NCBI GenBank assembly: GCA_965223305.1
Contig: CBDCWT010000074.1
Span: 1-64,000, forward strand
DNA length: 64,000 nucleotides
From: CBDCWT01 sp965223305
Lineage (GTDB): Bacteria; Planctomycetota; Planctomycetia; Pirellulales; Pirellulaceae
Direction: 5' to 3'
This document shows positions 46,439-54,346 of this stretch, one piece after another; within the stretch, counting starts at the first letter, position 1; every line of letters begins with the position of its first letter. The notes under the pieces were generated by a model. The model was not told the origin of the DNA, did not search any database, and worked only from the letters and a program-made list of their open reading frames with translations. A program made the translations under genes and the position numbers.

Positions 46439-48785
46439 GGCGGCTGATCCCGGTTTCGTTGAAAGCAAAAAGCCGGCCGGCTGCGGCGATGAGCAAGACA
46501 TCGTCATGCAACAACAGGTGTCCCCCGGACGCTCTCCGCGCGGTCAACTCGATCCGCCGGGTCAAGCGAGGGTGCCAGCCTCGTTCTGTTTTAACGGTTT
46601 GCTGGTCAAAAACAAAGATTGCCGAACGAGTCGGCCAATAAACCCGCTCACCGGCGAGCAAACCACGCCCATATCCACGTGGTTCCGGGCGGGCGTGTCC
46701 GGGGGCGGCGTGGAAAGTATCAGGAAACCTCGCCATCAAGCGACCTGTCAAACAGTCGAACCAGTACAGACACTCACCGCTCGCCAGCAACTTGTCATCA
46801 GCAACGCCCAGCAGATGCACGACGTCCGCTGCCAATTCGGGAGGTGATGCCCAAAGCAGCGCGCCGCTAATTGCATCCAGCGCAAACATCCGTTCGCAAT
46901 CACGTGGGGCTACGATCACCATGTCGCGATGAACCAGACACGGCGCCAGGTCGCGAAAGCGGCGGAGCTCGTTGCGATCCGGATGCGTGTTCGCCGAGTC
47001 GGCTCGAGGGTAACCGACTAACCAGCGAGGAAACCCATCGGCAGCTCGGTAGGCGGCCACGGCTCCCAGATTCGAGTTGTAATACAGCGTGCCCTGGTCA
47101 AGCGTCAGCAAATTCGATAGGTAGCCGCTCGCAGTCCCCGGTTCGGCTTCCGCCTCGCACACCAAACGCCGCCACTGGATGTGGCCCGTCTTGATATCGA
47201 AAGCAGCAAGATGCGATTCGTGTCGAACTTGATCAATCCGCCGTACGGCCGCGTAGAGCAGCTTGCCGTCCGTGACCGGGGCGCCTTCAAAAATCCAGCT
47301 CCCCTGCCAGTGAGGAGCCGCTAGCACGATCGCGTAAGACAGCTTTCGCTCAGCTTCCAGATCGAGTGCGACCAGCCGCCCCGGTAACGCTCGCTGATCC
47401 AATGTCACGGCGAACAGCGTCGATTCGAAGGCGCTCAGTGTGAGCCGAGGAACGGTGGGCGCTCCGGGGAGATGGGGGACGTCTTCTTCGCTGCGCATGC
47501 GGCGGCGGGGAATGACCAGCCGCCCGGTCTGCAAATCAACCGCTTCGATGTCGTCCGCTTTGAGCCCGACCGCGTAGACCGCCATCCCAGCAGTAATCAC
47601 TGGGTGAATGCTCAACAATGACGCGGCATCTTCAGCCACCCGCAAATGACGATCGCGAGGGGTGAAGTCCGCGACCCTCAAGCGAGGAAGTGGTTGTTCC
47701 CAAATCGGGTATCCGCCCAAATCAAATGCCCGTGGGATTTGCTTGGATCGGATCGCAGCCCCGCCAAAGGTAGGCCAGTCAGGATCGCCTGCGCCGGCGG
47801 ACCAGTCCCCGCTGCCGGCCAGCAACTCCGCCGCCAGCTCGGGTACCCGGCCGCGACGGCCCGCGAGTGTCCCTTGGCTGTTGGCCGAAGTCTGCGTCAA
47901 CTTCCTCAGCTCCACCTGCGCCCGCCGCTGGTGTCCCTCGAGAATCGAACTCACCACCAACCGCAGGCGGACCTCGTCGAGTTCCACGTCGGCGTCGGGA
48001 TAGGCCAGCCAGGCGGTATTGGCTTGCCACGCGGACCCGTCGGATCGGCCGGGTGCCGCCCCCGCGCCGTCGACGTCGGCAACCAGCCAAAGTGGATAGG
48101 CGTAGCGAACGCCTTCCTGCTGTTTTGTGATGTAACGTAGATGCGGGCTGAGACGTTCCCAGTAGCTACGGGCGGATGTGTAAGCACCTCGCTGACGCGC
48201 CAGTTCTCCGAGCCACATGAGGGCATCGTCGCCGAAACGGCTGACAAACATCTCGTCGACAATTCGTTGAAACAGCGCTTCATCGCGCGCGTCGACCGCC
48301 GAGCGAAACCAACGCTCGGCCAAAGGGTCGACCTGACGTCGGTAGACCTTTAAGGCTTCGGGAGCCGTCCGCGACAGGGAGGCCAGCCAGCGGTGTCCGC
48401 GTTGACGAGCTGATTCGTAGTGAGTGAAACCCTGCCGCTCGGCAGTCGGCGAGCCAACTGGGATCAACCGGTCCCCCGCGGACTCGATCACGGACATCAC
48501 GTTGTCGACTGCCTCGCGCCACTGGCCGTTCTCCAACAACGCTCCGGCGCGCAGCAAACGACTCTCTGCATCCTGTCCGATCGCGTCCACCGTCACCGCA
48601 GACCAAGCTTGCTGAGCATTCGCTGCCAAGGGAACGCACAAGAGCAAACCGGTCAGGTAGGCGGCTAACGGCCGGATGCCGTGGTCTCGCCTGCTGGATT
48701 GCAATGCGGTCAGAAGCCTAGTTGCGGATAGGGACCGGCTGCCTGCCCCGAGCACGTCGGCGGCATAAAGCTCACGCACGAGCAT
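46425..48785 (-). CDS. Exported PQQ-type beta-propeller repeat protein
   Basis: About 786 residues from the ATG at 48785, with GAAGGAT upstream; it overlaps the end of the small upstream gene. A signal peptide is visible (LAAYLTGLLLCVPLAANAQQ). A helical TPR-like N-terminal part (AESRLLRAGALLENGQWREAV) is followed by blades with the PQQ-repeat pattern, for example VYAVGLKADDIEAVDLQTGRL, AFDIKTGHIQWRRLV, FALDAISGALLWASP, YWFDCLTGRLMARF. No PQQ-dehydrogenase catalytic residues are apparent, so it is probably a scaffold like BamB. It leads the MoxR operon. Confidence 0.88.
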   Translation of the reverse strand: MLVRELYAADVLGAGSRSLSATRLLTALQSSRRDHGIRPLAAYLTGLLLCVPLAANAQQAWSAVTVDAIGQDAESRLLRAGALLENGQWREAVDNVMSVIESAGDRLIPVGSPTAERQGFTHYESARQRGHRWLASLSRTAPEALKVYRRQVDPLAERWFRSAVDARDEALFQRIVDEMFVSRFGDDALMWLGELARQRGAYTSARSYWERLSPHLRYITKQQEGVRYAYPLWLVADVDGAGAAPGRSDGSAWQANTAWLAYPDADVELDEVRLRLVVSSILEGHQRRAQVELRKLTQTSANSQGTLAGRRGRVPELAAELLAGSGDWSAGAGDPDWPTFGGAAIRSKQIPRAFDLGGYPIWEQPLPRLRVADFTPRDRHLRVAEDAASLLSIHPVITAGMAVYAVGLKADDIEAVDLQTGRLVIPRRRMRSEEDVPHLPGAPTVPRLTLSAFESTLFAVTLDQRALPGRLVALDLEAERKLSYAIVLAAPHWQGSWIFEGAPVTDGKLLYAAVRRIDQVRHESHLAAFDIKTGHIQWRRLVCEAEAEPGTASGYLSNLLTLDQGTLYYNSNLGAVAAYRAADGFPRWLVGYPRADSANTHPDRNELRRFRDLAPCLVHRDMVIVAPRDCERMFALDAISGALLWASPPELAADVVHLLGVADDKLLASGECLYWFDCLTGRLMARFPDTFHAAPGHARPEPRGYGRGLLAGERVYWPTRSAIFVFDQQTVKTERGWHPRLTRRIELTARRASGGHLLLHDDVLLIAAAGRLFAFNETGISRHVRN

Positions 48786-48954
48786 ATCCTTCGACCATCC
48801 GGCCCGCTGCAAACGCGCCGATGCCGAACACCAACATGATCACCATGTCGCTGACGCCAAATGACCGTCCCAGGTTGCCGTCCAGCTCCATGAGCATCGA
48901 CAATGGTAGCAGGACCAGTCCCAGAATCTGCAAAGCGCGGCCGATCGATTTCAT
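48772..48954 (-). CDS. Small conserved membrane protein
   Basis: About 60 residues from the second ATG of the frame (48954). Two membrane segments (ALQILGLVLLPLSMLMEL, VSDMVIMLVFGIGAFAAGRMV) and a short ending VEGYARA. Proteins with this two-helix pattern and the GRxxEGY end are common next to MoxR operons of planctomycetes. It overlaps the start of the beta-propeller gene, so it is the first gene of the operon. Function unknown. Confidence 0.75.
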   Translation of the reverse strand: MKSIGRALQILGLVLLPLSMLMELDGNLGRSFGVSDMVIMLVFGIGAFAAGRMVEGYARA

Positions 48955-49063
48955 GCCCACACCCTAAGCAGGCAGGTGCGGGACGTCAATGTGTGGTTGA
49001 GGAGTTAGGTGACTAGGCTTTGCTCAAAACAAGTAATCTGGTCGCGTAGCGACTCCCCTAGTG

Positions 49064-49091
49064 TCTCTCCCCCAGCTGGCTGGGGGAGAGA
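49064..49091. repeat. Perfect GC-rich hairpin
   Basis: The arms tctctcccccagc (49064-49076) and gctgggggagaga (49079-49091) are perfectly complementary with two bases between. It is of the same type as the ctctcccctcaggggagag repeats elsewhere in the window. It lies between divergent genes, 57 bp before the hydrolase start. Confidence 0.85.
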
Positions 49092-49147
49092 GTCAGAGAG
49101 AGGGGGCTTTTGAGGAAAAGCCCAGGGTTGTACCGGGAGGAAAATCT

Positions 49148-51550
49148 GTGGCTCGCTCGAACGATTCTTGTCTCCGTCGCTATCTACGGCCGCTGGCACC
49201 CTGGCTGCCAAAGATCCTTGTGCTCGTTGTGATGCTCCTTGCTGGCGACCTGGACGCGCAGTCCCGGCGAGCGGCAGGGGACCCGGAAAAGCTTCCGGGT
49301 ACGGCTCTTCTAGTGAAACGTGGTGACCTCTCAACTGAAATGCAGGAGGACGTGGATCGATTCATGGTTCACCTTACCAGCACGTTGGCGCAGCCACAGC
49401 CGTCGGCTGGCGATGATCAAAGTCTAGCAGTCCACCTGCAGTCAAACGTCGAGAAACGAAAGCGATTTCGCCAGATCACAGGAGTTGTGGATTCCCGGGT
49501 TCCGTTCTTGAAATTCGAGCTGGTTGCCGCAGCCGACGACCCACCGCTGTTGGTCGAGCATGAGCGTTTCGTCGTCAAAGCAGTTCGCTGGCCGGTTCTT
49601 GCGGGTGTGACGGGCGAAGGACTACTGCTGGAACCGCGCGAACCACCGACTGGTTTTGTGATCGCTCTGCCGGATGCGGATTGGACGCCCGAAATCGTCT
49701 CGGGGCTTCAGGAGGGGCCTTATGCGAGTGCTGACTACGCTAGGCGGTTAGCGGCAGCGGGCTGCCGCGTCCTTGTCCCGACGCTTATCAACCGCGCTGA
49801 CACTTGGTCGGGTAACCCGCACATACGCATGCTGAACCAGCCGCACCGCGAGTTCATCTATCGCCCGGCGTTCTACCTTGGCCGACACATCATTGGATAC
49901 GAAGTACAAAAGGTGCTCGCCGCAGTCGACTACTTTGATCGAGAGAATCGAGAGAACAGCAGCTCACTCGGTATCGGTGTCATGGGGTACGGTGAGGGTG
50001 GATTGATCGCGTTTTACGCCGCGGCGATCGATGAACGAATCGATGCGGCACTGGTGAGCGGTTACTTTCAACGGCGTACGGAGCTTTGGCGCGAGCCGAT
50101 CTACCGGAATGTGTGGGGTTTGTTGCGCGGGTTCGGCGATGCGGGGATCGCCAGTCTTATCGCGCCGCGAGGATTGGTCGTGGAAGCCAGCCGTGGTGTG
50201 GCAGTAGACGGCCCGCCACCGCCACGGGAAGGTGTCCGTAACTTCGCCGCCAGCGGTACGCTCGGCACCGCGCCCTTGCAGTCGGTGCGTGAGGAGTTTT
50301 CACGGGCCGAACGAGTGTTCAGGAAGTTCGGGGTCGATGAGATGTGCGTTCTTGTCGAGAGCGGCCAAGGAGACGGACCGCCAGGTTCTAGTGCCGCCCT
50401 GCGGGAGTTTCTCCGGCTGATCGCCGTTGATCCACCCGCTGAAGTCAACTCAGCCTTGCGGGGTCGCCGTCCGCTCGACCCAACCCGTGCCGAAGCGCGT
50501 ATGAAACGGCAGTTTCGGGAGCTGGTTGCCTTCAATCAACACAAGTTCTGGGAGAGCTCGAGAAAGCGCGCTGAGTTCTGGAGGGACGCTGATCGATCTT
50601 CGCTTGGTGCGTGGATCGAAAGCACGGAAACGTATCGAGAATATCTGCTGAACCACATCATTGGCGATACGCAGCTCGAGCCGGTTCCCCCAAAACCACG
50701 AACTCGACTGATCTACGAAGCAAAAACGTGGAACGGTTATGAAGTCGTGTTAGATGTTGCGCCCGGATTGTGGGCCTATGGAATCCTGTTGGTTCCCAAG
50801 TCGAGCGCTCCGACCCAGCGACTGCCGGTCGTCGTTGCGCAGCACGGCCGGGGTGGGCATCCTCAGGACATTTGCGATCCCAGTACGGACCACCGTGCCT
50901 ACCACCGTTTTGGTGCTAAGCTCGCGGATCGCGGCTTCGTCGTCTTCGCTCCGCAAAACCTTTACTTTGGCGAAGAGAAATACCGCCTGATTCAACGCAA
51001 AGCGAATCCGCTTGGGTTGAGCTTCTTCGCACCGATGGTTTGGCAGCACCGAGTGGTCTTGCGATGGCTCGCCGGTCAACCTTTTGTCGACCCCGATCGC
51101 ATCGCTTTCTATGGACTTTCTTACGGTGGTAAGTCCGCGCTATTGATTCCCGCGGTGCTTGGCGATTATTCCTTGTCGATCTGTTCTGGTGCTTTTACCG
51201 ACACTGTGCGAAAGCACATTGATGCGGTTGGCGGAAACCGGTCTGTGTTTCTCTTCACCAACGAATACGAGCACCTGGAATTCGACTTTGCGGAGAAGTT
51301 CAATCACGCCGAACTAGCGTGGCTGATTTGCCCTCGACCGTTTATGGTGGAAAAAGGCCATTGGGACGGCGGTTTGCCTGACGAGTGGACGGGATCCGAG
51401 TACGCCCGAGTGCGCCGTAACTACGCGCGACTGGGGCTCGACGGGCTCACCGAGATCGAGTTCTTTGCCGGCGGCCACGAGATCAATGAGGAAGGAACCT
51501 ATGAGTTCCTACATCGACATCTACAGCATCCGCGGAGGTCGGCAAGGTAG
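49148..51550 (+). CDS. Exported double alpha/beta hydrolase (dienelactone hydrolase-like)
   Basis: About 800 residues. The start is GTG at 49148 because GGGAGGAAAATCT precedes it and it opens a signal peptide (WLPKILVLVVMLLAGDLDAQ); the longer frame from 49061 begins in a repeat. Two alpha/beta-hydrolase-like halves are visible. In the first, the nucleophile elbow is degenerate (IGVMGYGEGGLIAFYAA, with Tyr-Gly in place of a clear Ser). The second has IAFYGLSYGGKSALLIPA (G-x-S-x-G) with QHGRGGHPQDI and FFAGGHEIN supplying a likely His. Such proteins are acetyl xylan esterase/DLH-like enzymes with unknown substrate, probably polysaccharide-linked. Confidence 0.85.
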   Translation: MARSNDSCLRRYLRPLAPWLPKILVLVVMLLAGDLDAQSRRAAGDPEKLPGTALLVKRGDLSTEMQEDVDRFMVHLTSTLAQPQPSAGDDQSLAVHLQSNVEKRKRFRQITGVVDSRVPFLKFELVAAADDPPLLVEHERFVVKAVRWPVLAGVTGEGLLLEPREPPTGFVIALPDADWTPEIVSGLQEGPYASADYARRLAAAGCRVLVPTLINRADTWSGNPHIRMLNQPHREFIYRPAFYLGRHIIGYEVQKVLAAVDYFDRENRENSSSLGIGVMGYGEGGLIAFYAAAIDERIDAALVSGYFQRRTELWREPIYRNVWGLLRGFGDAGIASLIAPRGLVVEASRGVAVDGPPPPREGVRNFAASGTLGTAPLQSVREEFSRAERVFRKFGVDEMCVLVESGQGDGPPGSSAALREFLRLIAVDPPAEVNSALRGRRPLDPTRAEARMKRQFRELVAFNQHKFWESSRKRAEFWRDADRSSLGAWIESTETYREYLLNHIIGDTQLEPVPPKPRTRLIYEAKTWNGYEVVLDVAPGLWAYGILLVPKSSAPTQRLPVVVAQHGRGGHPQDICDPSTDHRAYHRFGAKLADRGFVVFAPQNLYFGEEKYRLIQRKANPLGLSFFAPMVWQHRVVLRWLAGQPFVDPDRIAFYGLSYGGKSALLIPAVLGDYSLSICSGAFTDTVRKHIDAVGGNRSVFLFTNEYEHLEFDFAEKFNHAELAWLICPRPFMVEKGHWDGGLPDEWTGSEYARVRRNYARLGLDGLTEIEFFAGGHEINEEGTYEFLHRHLQHPRRSAR

Positions 51551-51975
51551 GTCCAGCCGTCGACTGACCGTCGATTCTGATCCGCTTTGAGACTTTGATC
51601 TTGGCGAAGCTGTCACCCGCCGCCAGCTGGCTCAACAGCTTCCACCATCCTCGTTCAGCATGAATCTTCGCTTTGCACGATCAGACTCGAGTGGAAAGTC
51701 GATCAGGTCTTTTTCCCGCATGCCGGCCGAGAGAAGCCAGGCGTCTTTTATTTTGGCGAGAACTCATTGGTGCTTCACGGGGACAAATGGAGAGTGTCGC
51801 AACGGACAACTGCTGCCTATACATCAGCGATAGTTGCTTCACCCTCAGTCGTTGCGCCTCAGAAATCCACCGAAAAATGAAACCGGGCGGGCCCAGATGC
51901 TAGCGATACGCGCCCACCCGCGACTCTGGCGCGATCGGTTTGACCGTTCTCTGACTGGTACGATAGACTTGTCTT
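51551..51975. other. Intergenic region with a possible gene fragment
   Basis: No complete gene is supported. A plus-strand frame without a start, ending at a TGA at 51878-51880, reads residues such as LEWKVDQVFFPHAGREKPG and VFYFGENSLVLHGDKWRV, which have natural protein composition. It may be the remnant of a secreted protein. No similarity is recognised. Confidence 0.3.
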
Positions 51976-52191
51976 ATGACGCTAGACGACCTTGAAAACG
52001 CGGTAGCTGGCCTCTCGGCGGAGGACCTCGCGCGATTCCGAGCGTGGTTCGTCGAATTCGATTCGGCTGCGTGGGACCGCCAGCTGGAGGAGGATGTCGC
52101 AGCGGGCAAGCTCGACAGTCTCGCCGACGAAGCGCTCCGGGAATCCAGAGTTAGCGCTGCCGTCGGTGATTGCAACGTGTGTCAGAAATAG
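51976..52191 (+). CDS. Orphan antitoxin-like protein with altered C-terminus
   Basis: A 71-residue protein. Its first 55 residues (LENAVAGLSAEDLARFRAWF, FDSAAWDRQLEEDVAAGKLD, SLADEALRE) match a common small antitoxin family usually placed before a RelE/ParE-type toxin. Family members normally end in a short HRAGRxxxL tail; here the end is SRVSAAVGDCNVCQK instead, and no toxin gene follows. It is probably a truncated orphan left by deletion of the toxin side. Confidence 0.7.
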   Translation: MTLDDLENAVAGLSAEDLARFRAWFVEFDSAAWDRQLEEDVAAGKLDSLADEALRESRVSAAVGDCNVCQK

Positions 52192-52242
52192 ACGGGTTTG
52201 GGAACGCGTATCGAGCACCGTCAATAGCATCCTGCGGATCCG

Positions 52243-52878
52243 ATGTCGACAGCTGCAAAGGCAATCTGGACTGCCGCGTGGAAGGCACTCGGAGCAACGC
52301 CACCGGGTGATTCGTACAGCGAATTGGTCGCGTGCTATGCTGAGCCCGGGCGAGCGTATCACACGCTGCAGCACATCAACGAGTGCTTCCAACACTTTGA
52401 ACCTGTACGTGAAGTTGCCGAGCGCCCTGAGGAGGTTGAACTCGCAATTTGGTTTCATGATTCCGTGTACGATACGAAGTCCAAGGACTCCGAGGAGCGA
52501 AGTGCTCGGTTCGCGCAACGTTGTCTGCTCGACGGTGGCGTGCCTGCGGAGAGCGTCGATCGCGTTCACAACCTTATACTCGCAACGAAACATCTCAATC
52601 CACCAGTAGGAGCCGACGAGGCACTTCTTGTTGACACCGATCTGTCGATACTTGGTGCCCCGATCGACCGATTTGACGAGTACGAAGCCCAGGTTCGACA
52701 CGAGTATTCGTGGGTGCCTCTCGACACGTACAAGTTTGAGCGGAGCCGTATCTTGCAGAGATTCCTGGACGGTCCTCGGGTATACTGGTCGAAGCATTTC
52801 TTCGACACGCTGGAGCATCGGGCCCGCGCGAATCTCGCTAGGTCTATCGAACGATTACTTGGCTCATTCGCGCCCTGA
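52243..52878 (+). CDS. HD-domain metal-dependent phosphohydrolase (COG4339-like)
   Basis: A 211-residue protein. The motifs YHTLQHINECFQHF and ELAIWFHDSVYDTKSKDSEERSA give the His and HD residues of the predicted HD phosphohydrolase group COG4339, sometimes misnamed 'NMDA receptor subunit' in databases. A further LVDTDLSILG motif gives a third metal-ligand Asp. The substrate is unknown. Cytoplasmic, complete, and separate from its neighbours. Confidence 0.88.
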   Translation: MSTAAKAIWTAAWKALGATPPGDSYSELVACYAEPGRAYHTLQHINECFQHFEPVREVAERPEEVELAIWFHDSVYDTKSKDSEERSARFAQRCLLDGGVPAESVDRVHNLILATKHLNPPVGADEALLVDTDLSILGAPIDRFDEYEAQVRHEYSWVPLDTYKFERSRILQRFLDGPRVYWSKHFFDTLEHRARANLARSIERLLGSFAP

Positions 52879-52936
52879 AAAACCACCCTGATTTCTCAGA
52901 CAGATCACGGGAGCCACTGCACTCGGAGACAACCCG

Positions 52937-53728
52937 ATGACCGAGGAACAGCGTTTGAGAAAACGACGATGGCTTCAGTACAGCGTCCGCGCAGTCCTCG
53001 TGCTCGTCACCGTAGTCAGCTTGTCCCTTGGTTGGCTAGTCCACCGTGCCCGCCAACAGGCCGCGGCGGTCGAAGCTGTCCTGCGCTCTGGCGGTGATGT
53101 TCAATACGAGTGGTACTTCGATGCGGGTGCGCGTTCTAGGAAACCCGAGTCGCAGATTCGGGCATTCCTCGGTGCCGTGTTTGGAGATGATTTCGTTCGA
53201 CGAGTGACATACATCGCTCTCGGGGAGGGTGAGCTCCACGATGCGGATCTCGAACGGCTCGATGGGCTCCGCCATCTTGAAGGCATAACGGCCGACAACT
53301 CGCGCATCACGGACGATGCTCTAGGATTCCTCGCGAGACACGCTGCCATTGAAGTAGTCTCTCTTAGAAGAACTCGGGTCGGCGATGAAACCCTTGCGGC
53401 TCTCCGCCGCTGCAAGGAGATTCGAGAGTTGTACATTCCAGAAACGGCAGTGACAGACCTCGGTCTGGCGATCTTGGACGGTCATGTGAACCTCGATGTC
53501 GTAAACTTCGCGGGAACTGAGATCACTGACGCGGGCCTCACAAACCTCAAAGCGGCCCGCAATCTCCGTGTTCTCGACCTGTCGAACACAAAGGTCACCG
53601 ACGCAGGCCTCACGCAGCTTCGCGACTTCGCTGGCCTGATGCTGCTACGTCTTGTCGGGACAAATGTGACCGACGAAGGAGTAAAGAACTTGCAAGCAGC
53701 TCTGCCGAAATGCACGATAAGTCTGTAA
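52937..53728 (+). CDS. Membrane-anchored leucine-rich repeat protein
   Basis: A 263-residue protein with an N-terminal membrane segment (VRAVLVLVTVVSLSLGWLV) preceded by basic residues and GGAGAC upstream of the ATG. The C-terminal 160 residues are about six leucine-rich repeats with the planctomycete consensus: LRHLEGITADNSRITDDAL, VDVVNFAGTEITDAGLTNL, LRVLDLSNTKVTDAGLTQL, MLLRLVGTNVTDEGVKNL. The fold suggests protein binding on the outer face. These are frequent, strain-variable proteins in the phylum. Confidence 0.88.
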   Translation: MTEEQRLRKRRWLQYSVRAVLVLVTVVSLSLGWLVHRARQQAAAVEAVLRSGGDVQYEWYFDAGARSRKPESQIRAFLGAVFGDDFVRRVTYIALGEGELHDADLERLDGLRHLEGITADNSRITDDALGFLARHAAIEVVSLRRTRVGDETLAALRRCKEIRELYIPETAVTDLGLAILDGHVNLDVVNFAGTEITDAGLTNLKAARNLRVLDLSNTKVTDAGLTQLRDFAGLMLLRLVGTNVTDEGVKNLQAALPKCTISL

Positions 53729-53872
53729 CCGCGCCGAGGCAGAATACTTGTCCCAGAAAATCACCGTCCGTTAGAGAAAACGGCTTTCTCCGGTCCAGGC
53801 AGTGTTGCCTGGTGCCCACCTTGCGACTTCCGCAGTTGTCAGCCGGCAAGGGAAAACGGGATTGGGGGTTAC

Positions 53873-54208
53873 ATGCTCATTGTATTCGGTGGAACGCCGG
53901 CCACGGGAAAGAGCACGCTCGCTCGAATTGTCGCTCGAGACTTGGGTGCCAGCTACATTCGCATCGACACGTAGGTAGCACTGGGGTGTGGTGGGCGAGC
54001 CGATTGTGGCTCGGACGGAAGCACAACAGAAGTAGCCCAAACTGTGACACGCCAAACCCATCGCGAGTGGTATGAAGCGGTAACAGCATTGCGTGGCGAA
54101 CTTGCCGCCGATCCAGCAAACCTCGAACTCGCCGTTCAAGTCTGGGATTTGCTAAGCGGCTCGACTGGTTTCGACGCGGCTTTTGAGCTGGCTACAATGG
54201 GGCGCTGA
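53873..54208 (+). pseudogene. P-loop kinase fragment with in-frame TAG
   Basis: From the ATG at 53873 the frame reads MLIVFGGTPATGKSTLARIV then ARDLGASYIRIDT, the N-terminus of a small AAA/zeta-like or shikimate-kinase-like P-loop kinase, and stops at TAG (53972-53974). The same frame then stays open for another 77 codons to a TGA at 54206, but that part (HREWYEAVTALRGELAADPA) does not look like the rest of a kinase. It is either a junction of two gene remnants or a kinase with a nonsense mutation and diverged tail. Confidence 0.6.
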
Positions 54209-54346
54209 AAGGACGTCACGCCCCTGTCAATTGCACACGACGACCTTGAAGATCCAGGCCGCATGACGATTGCACTGGGCCAGGTCCCAGCGCGAGCATA
54301 GATCTGCAGCTTCGACGCTTTCCAACAGTGATAGAAAGGACGGTCG

